Below the pieces are notes generated by a model. The model did no database searches. It was not told the DNA's origin and worked only from the letters and a program-made list of their open reading frames with translations. A DNA stretch of 64,000 nt. Origin: Marinimicrobium hydrolyticum. Its GTDB lineage: Bacteria > Pseudomonadota > Gammaproteobacteria > Pseudomonadales > Cellvibrionaceae. Of the stretch, positions 28,015 through 37,600 are shown piece after piece (the first letter of the stretch is position 1; every line of letters begins with the position of its first letter). The DNA is taken from contig NZ_JAVDDU010000005.1 of assembly GCF_030848505.1 (NCBI RefSeq), forward strand, positions 62,001-126,000. Direction: 5' to 3'. Made by a program: the position numbers and the translations under genes.

Positions 28015-29688
28015 ATGTCAGAGCAATCGCGCAAAGACTATCTCTCCGGCGCGGAAACGCACGAAGTGTTTAACGTCTCCGAGCCTTTGGAAAATTACAA
28101 CGCCTATCGCGAAGACGTTTTCCTACAACAGTTGACGCAAAGTATGGGCGCGAACTGGGCTGAATCTGAACTGACGTCCTGGGGCAAAAAGACCGGTTCG
28201 GCGCAGTGGATCCAATGGGGATTTTTGGCGAATGCCAATCCGCCAAGATTTCATTCTCACGACGCCTACGGTCGGCGCCTGGATTGGGTAGAGTATCACC
28301 CCGCCTATCATTCCCTTATGACCAAGGCACTGGGTCACGGTTTGCACTCAATCCCCTGGAACCAGCCGGGCGACGGTGCGCATGTGTATCGCGCCGCACT
28401 CACCTATCTGCAGACCCAAGTGGAGCAGGGGCACGGTTGTCCGGTGACCATGACGTTCTCCTGTGTGCCGACTCTGCGCCTGCAGCCGGATCTGGCTGAA
28501 CAATGGTTGCCACGTATTCTTTCAACTCATTACGACCCGACGAACTGCCCAGTGGAAGAAAAACGCGGCGCGACCATCGGGATGGCCATGACGGAAAAGC
28601 AGGGTGGCTCTGATTTGCGTGCGAACACGACTCGCGCCCGGCCGCTTTATGCCCCCGGTGACGGCCAACCGTATCAACTGGTGGGGCACAAGTTTTTTAT
28701 GTCGGCACCCATGTCAGATGCGTTTTTGATGTTGGCTCAAGCGGAGGCGGGCCTGTCCTGTTTTCTGGTCCCACGGTGGTGTCCGGGGGGAGAAAAGAAC
28801 GGACTTATCATTCAGCGTCTCAAGGACAAAATGGGCAATGTGTCCAACGCCTCCAGCGAGGTGGAGCTGCGCGGGGCACTGGGCTGGTTGATTGGAGATG
28901 AAGGGCGGGGCGTGGCCAATATTCTGGAGATGGGCGCACTCACTCGTTTTGATTGCATGCTCGCTTCGGCCGCGGCCATGCGCCAGGCGGTGGTTCAAGC
29001 GGTGCATCACTGCTCGCAACGACGTGCCTTTGGCAAAACTTTGGTGGAGCAGCCGCTGATGCAAAATGTCTTGGCGGATTTAATTGTCGAGAGCGACGCA
29101 GCGCTCGTGCTTGCCATGCGCATGGCGCGAGCGCTCGACCATTCGCATAATCCGGACGAGCGGGCGTTGCTGCGCGTTGGGACGGCCATCGGCAAGTACT
29201 GGAACTGCAAACGCGCACCTGGCTATGCCTATGAGGCCATGGAGTGCCTGGGCGGAAGTGGCGTAATGAACGATTTCATGACCGCGCGCTTGTACCGGGA
29301 AGCACCCATTAATGCCATATGGGAAGGCAGTGGCAATATTCAATGTTTGGACGTCTTGCGTGCGTTGGAGCGCAAACCGGAGTGTGTGCAGGCATTAAAG
29401 TCTGAGCTGGCACGCACTCAGGGGTTGGATCAACGCCTCGATCGGCACATTGCCAAGCTGTTCAAGCTCCTGGAGGACCAAGATGGATTAGTTTATGGCG
29501 CGCGCACATTGGTGGAATCCATGGCCCTTGCTCTGCAGGGATCGCTGCTGTTGCGCTATGGTGATGCCCGCGTGGCGGATGCTTTTCTTGCGAGCCGAAT
29601 CGCGGAACCGGCGGGTCTTTACGGCAACTTACCGCGCGGTGTTCCTGCTCGGGCACTGATTGAGCGAACACTGCCTATGTATGGTTGA
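28015..29688 (+). CDS. aidB: AidB-like acyl-CoA dehydrogenase family protein
   Basis: FAD-dependent acyl-CoA dehydrogenase homologue, 557 residues from ATG 28015 (GGGAG seven bases upstream; the longer frame to 27931 would begin inside the promoter). The AidB subgroup is indicated by length and by MTEKQGGSDLRANTT, FFMSAPMSDAFLMLA and YEAMECLGGSGVMNDF. In E. coli AidB is induced by alkylation stress and binds DNA, but the dehydrogenase activity on isovaleryl-CoA is weak. Alternatively this is a catabolic acyl-CoA dehydrogenase. Confidence 0.85.
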   Translation: MSEQSRKDYLSGAETHEVFNVSEPLENYNAYREDVFLQQLTQSMGANWAESELTSWGKKTGSAQWIQWGFLANANPPRFHSHDAYGRRLDWVEYHPAYHSLMTKALGHGLHSIPWNQPGDGAHVYRAALTYLQTQVEQGHGCPVTMTFSCVPTLRLQPDLAEQWLPRILSTHYDPTNCPVEEKRGATIGMAMTEKQGGSDLRANTTRARPLYAPGDGQPYQLVGHKFFMSAPMSDAFLMLAQAEAGLSCFLVPRWCPGGEKNGLIIQRLKDKMGNVSNASSEVELRGALGWLIGDEGRGVANILEMGALTRFDCMLASAAAMRQAVVQAVHHCSQRRAFGKTLVEQPLMQNVLADLIVESDAALVLAMRMARALDHSHNPDERALLRVGTAIGKYWNCKRAPGYAYEAMECLGGSGVMNDFMTARLYREAPINAIWEGSGNIQCLDVLRALERKPECVQALKSELARTQGLDQRLDRHIAKLFKLLEDQDGLVYGARTLVESMALALQGSLLLRYGDARVADAFLASRIAEPAGLYGNLPRGVPARALIERTLPMYG

Positions 29689-29725
29689 GCTGATCTACGA
29701 GAGAGAGGCAGCGCCCAGCCCCATT

Positions 29726-30382
29726 CGTCATTCCCGCACACGCTTCGATAAAAATCGCCGAGGATGTAGCGGCTCTCATAGCCGTCATTTCAACGTGCGC
29801 GCACTGCTGTCCGGAATAATTTGAGGAAAGTAAGTGCAGCGCCACAATTTGCGCGGTACTCAAATAGTACGCTGACTGCCAGAGACTCGAAAAACGCAGT
29901 TTCAGGTGATGTGCTTCGTAAGGTAATCCAAGGCGCTTCGCAGGAGGCATTTCGAAAACGCCGTAAACCCTTCCCTGGGGGCTCTCCCACAACCGCACGC
30001 GGCCCTGCCCCCAATCATAGATTGGGGGCGTTCGGCTACGCGCAAAGCAGTGCTTTGCGTACTACGCTTGCCTCACCCCTCTTTTGAGAGTTTCGAAATG
30101 CCTCCTGCAAATCACCTTTGCAGCCCCAACTAAGGCATTCTTACGCCCCAAAACTCCTGTTATGAGGGCGGCTTACGGAAAAGAACTCGGTAGTTTGGGG
30201 CTGCCAGGGACGTGCAGGGTGAGTGTTCAGCAAGCCTCGAAAGAGGGACCTTTCGAGGCAGTCCCCAGGGAGGGGTTAACGACGTTTGCTGAATACTCAC
30301 CCTGTGCGGCACGGGGGCTCGCTTACGAAGCTGGTAATCGATGACTTATTCCGGACAGCAGTCCGCATGCGCGGGGATGACG
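29726..30382. repeat. Multi-branched palindromic intergenic element, copy 1
   Basis: Most of the 701-base gap between the aidB-like gene and yqjG. Outer arms CGTCATTCCCGC (29726) / GCGGGGATGACG (30371-30382), REP-like. Second arms are a perfect 17-bp match, 29803-29819 / 30346-30362. Inside are two branches: an 18-bp perfect pair 29940-29957 / 30091-30108 enclosing small hairpins (30009-30029, 30042-30060), and a 19-bp pair about 30215-30233 / 30286-30304 enclosing GCCTCGAAAG/CTTTCGAGGC. No transposase; short frames inside are arms read as protein. Confidence 0.8.
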
Positions 30383-30389
30383 AAAGGTC

Positions 30390-31364
30390 CTAACGGTTAT
30401 GCGGTGCGTCCAGGTTTAAGTCTGGCCCCAGGGGAACGATACGCGTGGGGTTGATGTTGTCGTGGCTGTAATAGTAGTGATGCTGAATATGATCCATATG
30501 CACCGTTTCGGATACACCGGGCCACTGGTACAGCTGCCGTAAGTAATTGGAGAGATTATCGAAATCGGCGATGCGCTGTCGGTTGCATTTGAAGTGGCCA
30601 AAATACACCGCGTCAAAACGCAGCAAAGTGGTGAAAAGTCGCCAGTCGGCCTCGGTGATTTGGTCGCCGGCAAGGAACGCTTGTCGACCGAGAATCGCCT
30701 CCACATGATCCAGGGCTTTGAATAGCTCCCGGTACGCGTGCTCGTACTTGTCCTGGCGGGTGGCAAAACCGGCTTTGTAAACACCGTTATTAATATTGTT
30801 GTACACAGTGTCATTGATATCGTCTATGGCACTGCGTAACTCCGGCGGGTAAAAATCTTGAGGGTTTTTCGCCAGCCCGGAAAATCCGTCGGCGAGCATG
30901 CGAATGATATCCGCCGACTCATTATTAACAATTTTCTCCCGCTCTTTATCCCAAAGTACGGGTACAGTCACCCGGCCCGTGTAGTTGGGGTCGTTCTTTG
31001 TGTACAGCTGGTGCATGCACTCGAGCCCATACAGTGGATCAACGTCTGTATTAAACGTTGGGTCGGCTTTGAACTCCCAACCTTTGCTCAGCATGTGTGG
31101 GTGCACAGCGGTTACGCCGATGACGTGCTCCAGCTGTAGCAAACGCCGAAAGATCAGCGTGCGGTGCGCCCAGGGGCAGGCATAGGAGACGTAGAGGTGG
31201 TAGCGGTCTTTTTCCGCCTTGAACCCATCCTCACCCGTAGGTCCTGCACGACCATCTGTTGTTACCCAATGGTGAAATTTAGAGTTCTCACGCACAAACT
31301 CGCCGCTGGTTTTTTCCGTATCGTACCATTGGTCATGCCACTGGCCTTCAATCAGCAAACCCAT
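30390..31364 (-). CDS. yqjG: Glutathionyl-hydroquinone reductase (YqjG-type glutathione transferase)
   Basis: Omega/Xi-class glutathione transferase that reduces glutathionyl-hydroquinones. 324 residues from ATG 31364, with AGGAG just upstream; the frame extends to 31439 without similarity. The active-site Cys lies in YACPWAHR, the cis-Pro region is RVTVPVLWDKE and the glutathione-binding pair is in NNESADI. The C-terminal helical domain is complete. It sits next to yqjD/yqjE/yqjK homologues, as in the enterobacterial yqj locus, here divergently arranged. Confidence 0.92.
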   Translation of the reverse strand: MGLLIEGQWHDQWYDTEKTSGEFVRENSKFHHWVTTDGRAGPTGEDGFKAEKDRYHLYVSYACPWAHRTLIFRRLLQLEHVIGVTAVHPHMLSKGWEFKADPTFNTDVDPLYGLECMHQLYTKNDPNYTGRVTVPVLWDKEREKIVNNESADIIRMLADGFSGLAKNPQDFYPPELRSAIDDINDTVYNNINNGVYKAGFATRQDKYEHAYRELFKALDHVEAILGRQAFLAGDQITEADWRLFTTLLRFDAVYFGHFKCNRQRIADFDNLSNYLRQLYQWPGVSETVHMDHIQHHYYYSHDNINPTRIVPLGPDLNLDAPHNR

Positions 31365-31792
31365 AACCGGCTCTCCTAGGTTGAGATAACGCTTCGTTAG
31401 TAAAAGCCTCATTATAAAGGAGTGCGCAAGTTCAGGCATGGGCGTGGCTTACCGAACTTTACAATGGTCGGAGTGCCCAGAGGGGCGGGCGATTTCGACG
31501 CGCGGTACTGTCGTTGAATCCTCTCGTCGCCGGATTTCTGTTTAGGAAAGCAAATTGACAGTTCGAGCCCAATAGCTGTATAACTAATTTACCAGCCTGG
31601 CATTAAACGCCCCCCTACGAGTCGGGCGCCACCGGTCGGTGTGGCCTGAGTCACAGATGTTGGGTGCAGGCGTTTCTAGACTGCAGATTTAAGGACATCG
31701 TGGCCCAATTTGCGCAATGTCGCTTACTGGGACAAGCAGGAAGTTTGATAGCACATGTTATTCACTTCACTACCAGATTAAAGGAGTTTGTC
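31365..31792 (+). promoter_or_regulatory. yqjG / yqjD divergent region with strong sigma-70 promoter
   Basis: 428 bases without a convincing gene. TTGACA (31555-31560), an 18-base spacer and TATAAC (31579-31584) form a near-consensus promoter for the yqjDEK-like operon, leaving a leader of about 200 bases. The frame open from 31664 is not used; AAAGGAG places the start at 31793. Confidence 0.65.
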
Positions 31793-32098
31793 ATGGTCGC
31801 CACAGCCTCTAAAACCACCGATACTGAAACGAAAGAAGCCCCTCTGACTGAGCGCAGTGTTGCCGCTGCTCACGAAGCGATAGATAACCTCTCGGCGCGT
31901 ATTGCCAAAACCGAGAAATCCGTTCGTGACATGGTTAATGGCTCCAGCCAGAATTTTGCCGAAAAGCAGGAAGAGTTTAAAACCCGCATGGATGAGTCCG
32001 TTAACGGTGTGCGCGGCTACGTGCAGGAAAATCCTTTAATGGCCGCCGGTATAGCCTTTGCCGCTGGGGCGGTTGTTGCTGCCCTGATGCGCCGCTAA
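31793..32098 (+). CDS. yqjD: DUF883 family protein (YqjD/ElaB-type)
   Basis: 101 residues. An amphipathic, Lys/Glu-rich helical N-terminal part (KTEKSVRDMVNGSSQNF...) is followed by a C-terminal membrane segment AAGIAFAAGAVVAALMRR, the standard ElaB/YqjD/YgaM layout. In E. coli these tail-anchored proteins bind stationary-phase ribosomes at the membrane. Start ATG 31793 by AAAGGAG. First gene of a three-gene unit. Confidence 0.88.
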   Translation: MVATASKTTDTETKEAPLTERSVAAAHEAIDNLSARIAKTEKSVRDMVNGSSQNFAEKQEEFKTRMDESVNGVRGYVQENPLMAAGIAFAAGAVVAALMRR

Positions 32099-32107
32099 GG
32101 CTAGCGT

Positions 32108-32584
32108 ATGCAGTCAGCACACAAGGAATCAGGCCCCGAGCTTGAGTCAGTGCCGGATCCGTCGTCCGCGCCAGCGGACGACGAGTCCCTGCTCGACGTT
32201 ATAGCGGCGCTTTTAACGCTTATCCAGCAAACGCTAGCGGACCATGTGGCTCTGGCTAGGGTGGAATTACGTCTGGCACTAAAAAGCGTCGTGCTTATTT
32301 CGCTTTTGTTGAGTTGTATGGCACTCCTGGGCGTCTTGATGGGCATAACCATGTTATTTGGGTTGGGCTATTACGCGCTCACCCTCGGTGCGCATTGGGC
32401 CGCAGTCGTCATTGGCCTTTTGGTTGCCCAGGGGTTGATGATTTGGGGAATTATTTGGCAAGTGAAGAAGCTGACCAAAAACATGGGTTTCCCCGCGTCG
32501 CGCAAAGCGATAAAGGCATGGAAAGAGTCGGCCCCGGCGAACGAGGATACCCAACCTGAGCAACAGGAGGCGACGGCAAAATGA
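32108..32584 (+). CDS. yqjE: YqjE/phage-holin-like inner membrane protein
   Basis: 158 residues. An acidic, disordered N-terminus of 30 residues, an amphipathic helix, then two membrane segments (SVVLISLLLSCMALLGVLMGI and WAAVVIGLLVAQGLMIWGII) and a charged tail. Fits the YqjE/putative actinobacterial holin-X family. The stop overlaps the start of the next frame (ATGA at 32581), so the third protein is translationally coupled. Confidence 0.82.
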   Translation: MQSAHKESGPELESVPDPSSAPADDESLLDVIAALLTLIQQTLADHVALARVELRLALKSVVLISLLLSCMALLGVLMGITMLFGLGYYALTLGAHWAAVVIGLLVAQGLMIWGIIWQVKKLTKNMGFPASRKAIKAWKESAPANEDTQPEQQEATAK

Positions 32585-32862
32585 TTGGTCTAATTCTAGG
32601 TCGACAGAAGCGTCGCGTAGAGACGATCAGTAAGCGGCTGCAGGTTCGCCAGCAAACGCTCAAAGCCGGGTTGCATGACTCGCAAGTGCTTTTGGGCCGG
32701 AAGCTGGGTACTCGTGTGGGTTTGGCGTGCTGTTTTGCTGCTGGTCTAGTGGCCGGTAAACTTGCGCCCACAACGTCTCAGCTAAAGCATTCGTTTCCAA
32801 TGAATCGGCTTTCGATTCATAACTTATCGTCGTTAACACGGATTCTTAGAGGTGGCATCTAA
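32581..32862 (+). CDS. YqjK-like small protein
   Basis: 93 residues, basic N-terminal half (RQKRRVETISKRLQVRQQTLKAG) and a short hydrophobic stretch (GLACCFAAGLVAGKLAP). Position as third gene after yqjD and yqjE, overlapping by 4 bases, is the main reason to regard it as the YqjK equivalent; sequence similarity by eye is weak. Confidence 0.65.
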   Translation: MIGLILGRQKRRVETISKRLQVRQQTLKAGLHDSQVLLGRKLGTRVGLACCFAAGLVAGKLAPTTSQLKHSFPMNRLSIHNLSSLTRILRGGI

Positions 32863-32886
32863 CAGGCTTCAATAGCCTGTCGCCTC
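32848..32886. terminator. Hairpin between yqjK-like gene and ylqF
   Basis: Nested stem: ACAGGCT/AGCCTGT with loop TCAAT, extended by AGAGG/CCTCT outside. No long T-run. It overlaps the end of both converging genes and probably limits read-through in both directions. Confidence 0.5.
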
Positions 32887-33821
32887 TATTTTCGATTCTT
32901 GCGCGCGCGCTCTCGGCGCGCAGCGTCTTTCTCCGCTTTTTGTTTGGCTTTCGCGGCATCTTCCTGTTGCGCGCGCGTTTCCTCTTCCACCACCATCTCC
33001 GGCGTTTCCAGGCTGATCGGCCCTAGCAGGCCCGCTTGCAACTCGTTCACCAGTAGGGAAGACACCTTGGCCAGGTCCACACCGCCGCCTTTACGCACAC
33101 AGCTGCGAGCGCGGCCGATGGCGTCCAGAAGTGCTATCTCTTCCTCGGGCACTTCTTCCAACCCATAGCGTGCTTGCAGAGCGAGTGGATAATTAGGCCC
33201 CAGATAGGCCGCTAAAAACGCTGCCACGTCTTCGTATTCGAACACCTTGTCTTTGATGGCTCCAGTCGCCGCCAGGCGGTAACCACATTCCGGCGGGTTC
33301 AGTTTGGGCCATAGAAAACCAGGGGTGTCAGTCAGTACAATGCGCTCGTCCAGTTTGATACGCTGCTGCGATTTGGTGACCCCCGCTTCATCACCGGTTT
33401 TGGCGATTTTTCTACCGGCAAGAATATTGATCAACGTGGATTTACCCACGTTGGGAATACCCATAATCATCGCTTGAATATTGCGCGCCTCAAGGTTCCG
33501 CCCAGCCGTCAGATCGCGGCAGGTTTGCAGCAATTGCCGGATCTGCCCAGGCTGCTTGGAGCTGACCGGAATGGCTTTCACTCCTTGTTCCTGTTCCATG
33601 TGTTGCACCCACAACGCGGTAGTGGCCGGGTCGGCCAAATCCGCTTTGTTCAACAGTTTTATGCACGGCGTTTCTCCGCGCAGATTCGGCACCAGTGGGT
33701 TTTCGCTGGAATAGGGTATGCGGGCATCCAACACTTCGATCACCACATCCACTTGGGACATGATGCGCGCGATGTCCTTGCGTGCCTTATGCATATGGCC
33801 GGGAAACCAGTTGATCGCCAT
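32886..33821 (-). CDS. ylqF: Ribosome biogenesis GTPase YlqF (RbgA)
   Basis: Circularly permuted GTPase involved in late 50S assembly, 311 residues. G-motif order is permuted: NKADL (G4) precedes GIPNVGKSTLIN (G1) and DTPGF (G3). The N-terminal MAINWFPGHMHKARK is the hallmark of RbgA/YlqF. ATG 33821 is preferred over the frame opening at 33911, which has no similarity. The C-terminus is Lys/Arg-rich, as expected for rRNA binding. Confidence 0.93.
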   Translation of the reverse strand: MAINWFPGHMHKARKDIARIMSQVDVVIEVLDARIPYSSENPLVPNLRGETPCIKLLNKADLADPATTALWVQHMEQEQGVKAIPVSSKQPGQIRQLLQTCRDLTAGRNLEARNIQAMIMGIPNVGKSTLINILAGRKIAKTGDEAGVTKSQQRIKLDERIVLTDTPGFLWPKLNPPECGYRLAATGAIKDKVFEYEDVAAFLAAYLGPNYPLALQARYGLEEVPEEEIALLDAIGRARSCVRKGGGVDLAKVSSLLVNELQAGLLGPISLETPEMVVEEETRAQQEDAAKAKQKAEKDAARRERARKNRK

Positions 33822-33909
33822 AAAAAATCTCAGCCTGATAATAGAGAGGTGGGGATTCTCCCCTGATTTGCACGCCAACTCAAATGGTATCTGCAGCTGC
33901 AGGGAATAC

Positions 33910-34180
33910 ATTTCGTAAGAACTACATAGCTCGGGGATAGGAGGGGCGTGCAGGGGGAATGTTCAGCAAGCCTCAAAAGAGGGACCTTTCGGCCGGCGCT
34001 CCGGTGAGGCAGTCCCATGGACGACTCACAGGGAAGTGAGGAGTGTCCCGAAGCGCCGGGAGCGCGTAGGGACGAGGTTTACGACGTTTGCTGAACATTC
34101 CCCCTGCGCGACCCGAGGACTTGCTTACAGAGAAGTCGACTCAACAATTTATTTCGAACAGCGCTTTTGCGGGGATGACG
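33910..34180. repeat. Palindromic intergenic element, copy 2
   Basis: Related to the right part of the 29.7-30.4 kb element. Arms 33948-33969 and 34088-34109 pair 21 of 22 bases (GTGCAGGGGGAATG... / ...CATTCCCCCTGCGC). The inner hairpin GCCTCAAAAG...CTTTCGG is followed by an insertion of about 75 bases absent from copy 1. The right flank continues to TTATTTCGAACAGC and ends in GCGGGGATGACG, as in copy 1. Remaining bases to 34606 show no further gene or clear promoter. Confidence 0.75.
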
Positions 34181-34606
34181 AATGACTCAAGGCGTGGGGT
34201 TACAAAAGTACAAAGTTGTTCATCGAAAGAAACTCGAAAGAAAAAAAACGCAAAAAATGCCTGCTCCCCATGAACTCTGGCATCGGGACAAGGGTGTGCT
34301 GAGTTGCACGTCGTGGGTAATGAAAACGGAGTCAAAGTGGCATGGGAATCGGCTGTTAGCTGAGTCACAGTTTCGGTTCAAAGGTTGAACCTTGCAAATG
34401 GCACAATGTCCATCAGAAGCGTCATCACATTACACATTCATTTTTATTGGATGGGTCCAGTCTCTTTTGCTACCTTTTATTCTATGTATTGTATGAAACT
34501 TCAGTCATCGGGTGCAGGCGACCGGTGCGGCAATCGTTCTTCATGTCTGTCACACATCGAAAATCGTAGCTCGGAGGGCTTAGGCTCCTCCCGGTGGGTG
34601 AGGGGA

Positions 34607-37600
34607 ATGTTTGCCCTGGCTGCCATCGCCCTGATCTGGGTAGCGTTGGCCTTGCCCGCTGCGGCGGGTAATGACTTGGTAGAACTGCCTCGTTTCCCGT
34701 CCATCAGTCCCGATGGTTCGGAAGTCGTCTTCTCCTGGGGTGGTGACTTGTGGCGGGTGTCTGCCCAGGGTGGCCAAGCGACGCGACTGACGCGGCACAA
34801 TTTGGACGATATGCACTCCACCTGGAGTCCAGACGGCCAGTGGATCACCTTTACCTCCATGCGTGATGGCTACATGAACTTGTGGCGCCTCCATCGCAGC
34901 GGCTCCAGTGTCTCCCAGCTGACCTACAGCGACCGTTTCATTCGCCACCCGGCTTATGGCCTGGACGAGAATGGCCGTATGGGCATCGTCTTTTCCGGCG
35001 CGCTGGAAGCGGACGTGTTTCGCGAACAGCGCCCTTACGCCATTAGCCAGGAAGGCGGCGAGCCCCGGCGCGTACACGACGCGTTTGGTTCCGAGCCAAA
35101 AGTCTCCCCGGACGGCCGCCGCGTGGTGTTTACCCGCGGTGGTTACTATCACGACTGGGGCCGGCGCCACTACCGCGGCCCTGACGCCATGAATGTGTGG
35201 CTGTATGACCGCCAAGCGAAGAGCTTCGAAGCCCTGACCGAATGGGAAGGGGACGATGGCAGTGCCCAGTGGCAGGACGACCAAACCCTCATCTTCATGT
35301 CCGACCGCGAGCTGGACACCATTAACCTCTACCGCCTCAATGTCGATTCCGACGAGCGCGTAGCCGAGCGTCTTACCCACTTTGACGGCCGGGATATTCA
35401 GCATTTCGACGTATCTCATGACGGCCGCACCGCCGTGGTGCATGTGTGGGACACCCTATATACCCTGGATCTGACCGATCCCAACGCTGAGCCGGTGGCC
35501 CTGACCATCCGCGCCAGCGAAGATGGCCGTGACGACTACACTTTGCGCCGCATTGACCGGGATGTGACCGAAGCCGCGCTCAGCCCTGACGGCAAGGTTA
35601 TGGCCTACATTGCCTATGGGCGCGTGTACGTGCGCCACCTGGATGATCACAGCCCCACCCGAGCCGTCACCCCCGACAGCCATGCCCGTCACCAACACCT
35701 GAGCTGGTCTCCGGATGGCTTGCGCCTGTTCTTTACCAATGACTCCGACGGCACTGATTCCATCTATCAGGCCCGAGTGGCGCTGACGCGGGATGAAATT
35801 CGCAGCGGCACCGAGGGGCGGCCCGCCGCTCGGCGTGTGGAAGTGGAAGTCAGTGCCGTTGCTTCAGCGACGACTGAACTGCCACTGATTGAGCTTAGCG
35901 ACCCGGATGAGCCGACCCTGGTGCCCGGCGGGCGAGGCGGCGAACCTGAAGATCCCTTTGGCCCCGTAGACCCGGGCTTGCCCCACGGCCCCGTGGAGCC
36001 CGAACCAGAGCCGGAACCCGCGCCTTTCGACCCGGGTGTCACCCTGGATCTGCCCGTGGAGCCGGAAACCATCCCCGAGGAAGATTTGGACACCGAGCCC
36101 GCTGAAGACCGGCCCGCCGACAAAGACCCTAGCCGGTGGCACGATGCCGTACGCTTCACGGTAGAGCCGGTCGTCCGAACGCACCACAATGACCGCAACG
36201 CTTTAGTATCGCCAGACGGCCAGACACTGGCATTCCGCCGGGGCCTGGGTAACTTGGTACTGAAGGATTTACGCACCGGTAAAGAAAAAACCCTGGTGGA
36301 GGGCTGGGACACCGGCATCCATTGGCGCTGGTCTCCGGATAGCCAGTACATTGCCTATTCCCAAAACGACATGAACTTTAGCGCCAATATTTTCATTGTG
36401 CCCGCTGATGGTTCCCGTGATGCCGTGAATGTAACTCGTCACCCGCGCAACGACATCAACCCCCGTTGGTCGGCGGACGGGCGCATACTCACGTTCATAT
36501 CCAATCGCTCTGCAGATAGCTACGACATCTATCGGATCTATCTGGACCACGAGATCGAGAACTACACCCCACGCGAGCTGACCACTTACTATAGAGACGC
36601 ACGCAATGACGCCGGGAAAATCCGACCTCTGCCGGTAGCAGCGGCTAGGCTCAAACGTGGTCGCAGCAGTTCTGAGTCCGTTATCGATGGCCTGGATCTG
36701 GAAAATGCCTGGCGGCGCGTGCAGCGCGTCACCTCAGCGCCCACGCACCAGTTTGGCAATGAAATGACGCCGGGCGGGGATCGCTACGTATTCAACTCCA
36801 GCGGTGAAGGTTTGATGGTGATGAACTGGAACGGTGAAAACCGCCAGCGCCTTGGGCCCACCGTGAACATGCAGCACCTGGACATTCGGGGTGAGCGGAT
36901 CGTCTACGTAGCCGGCGGCCGGGTAGGCGTGGCGAACTTGTCTGGCGGCAGCCACCGCCGCCCGGACATCACGGATCGCATTCGCATCGACCTGCGTCAG
37001 GAATCCCTGCAAAAATTCAATGAAGCGGCGCGAATGATCGGCGAGAGCTTTTACCTATCCGACATGAAAGGTTTGGATTGGCCAGCGGTGGTGAAGGATT
37101 ATGAATCTCTGATTCGCCGCGCCCGCACCGCCAGTGAATTCAGCGACATCTCCAACCGCCTTATGGGTGAGCTGGCCGCATCCCATATGGGCGTGACTAA
37201 CCCGGGGCCCGCCTCGGCGTTGCGTGAGCCCTCGGGCCGCCTGGGTATTGATTATGAGCATGTGTACCTCAATGGCGATCGAGCCGCCTACCGAGTGACC
37301 GCGGTGCTACCGGGCGGGCCGGCCACGCGTGGTCCGATTCGGCTGGAAGTGGGTGATCTCATCACCGAAATCGATATGCAGCCTTTTACCCGGACTGACA
37401 CTCTGTTGCATCGGCTGAGAGGCCGCACCGGTCAGGAAGTCATTGTCACCTTTGAACGGGAGCATCGCGGCCGCAATATGGAAAACCACGCGCTGCTGAT
37501 GCCCATTGATTACAGCGCTTTGGTACGCCTGAAGTACGACGACTTCCGTGAGCAAAGCCGCCGACGAGTGGAAGAGCTCTCCGGTGGGCGACTGGGCTAC

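Noticed and set aside
30084-30344. 86-codon ORF in the aidB-yqjG gap
   Set aside because: It reads through the arms of the palindromic element and shows no protein-like composition or start site.
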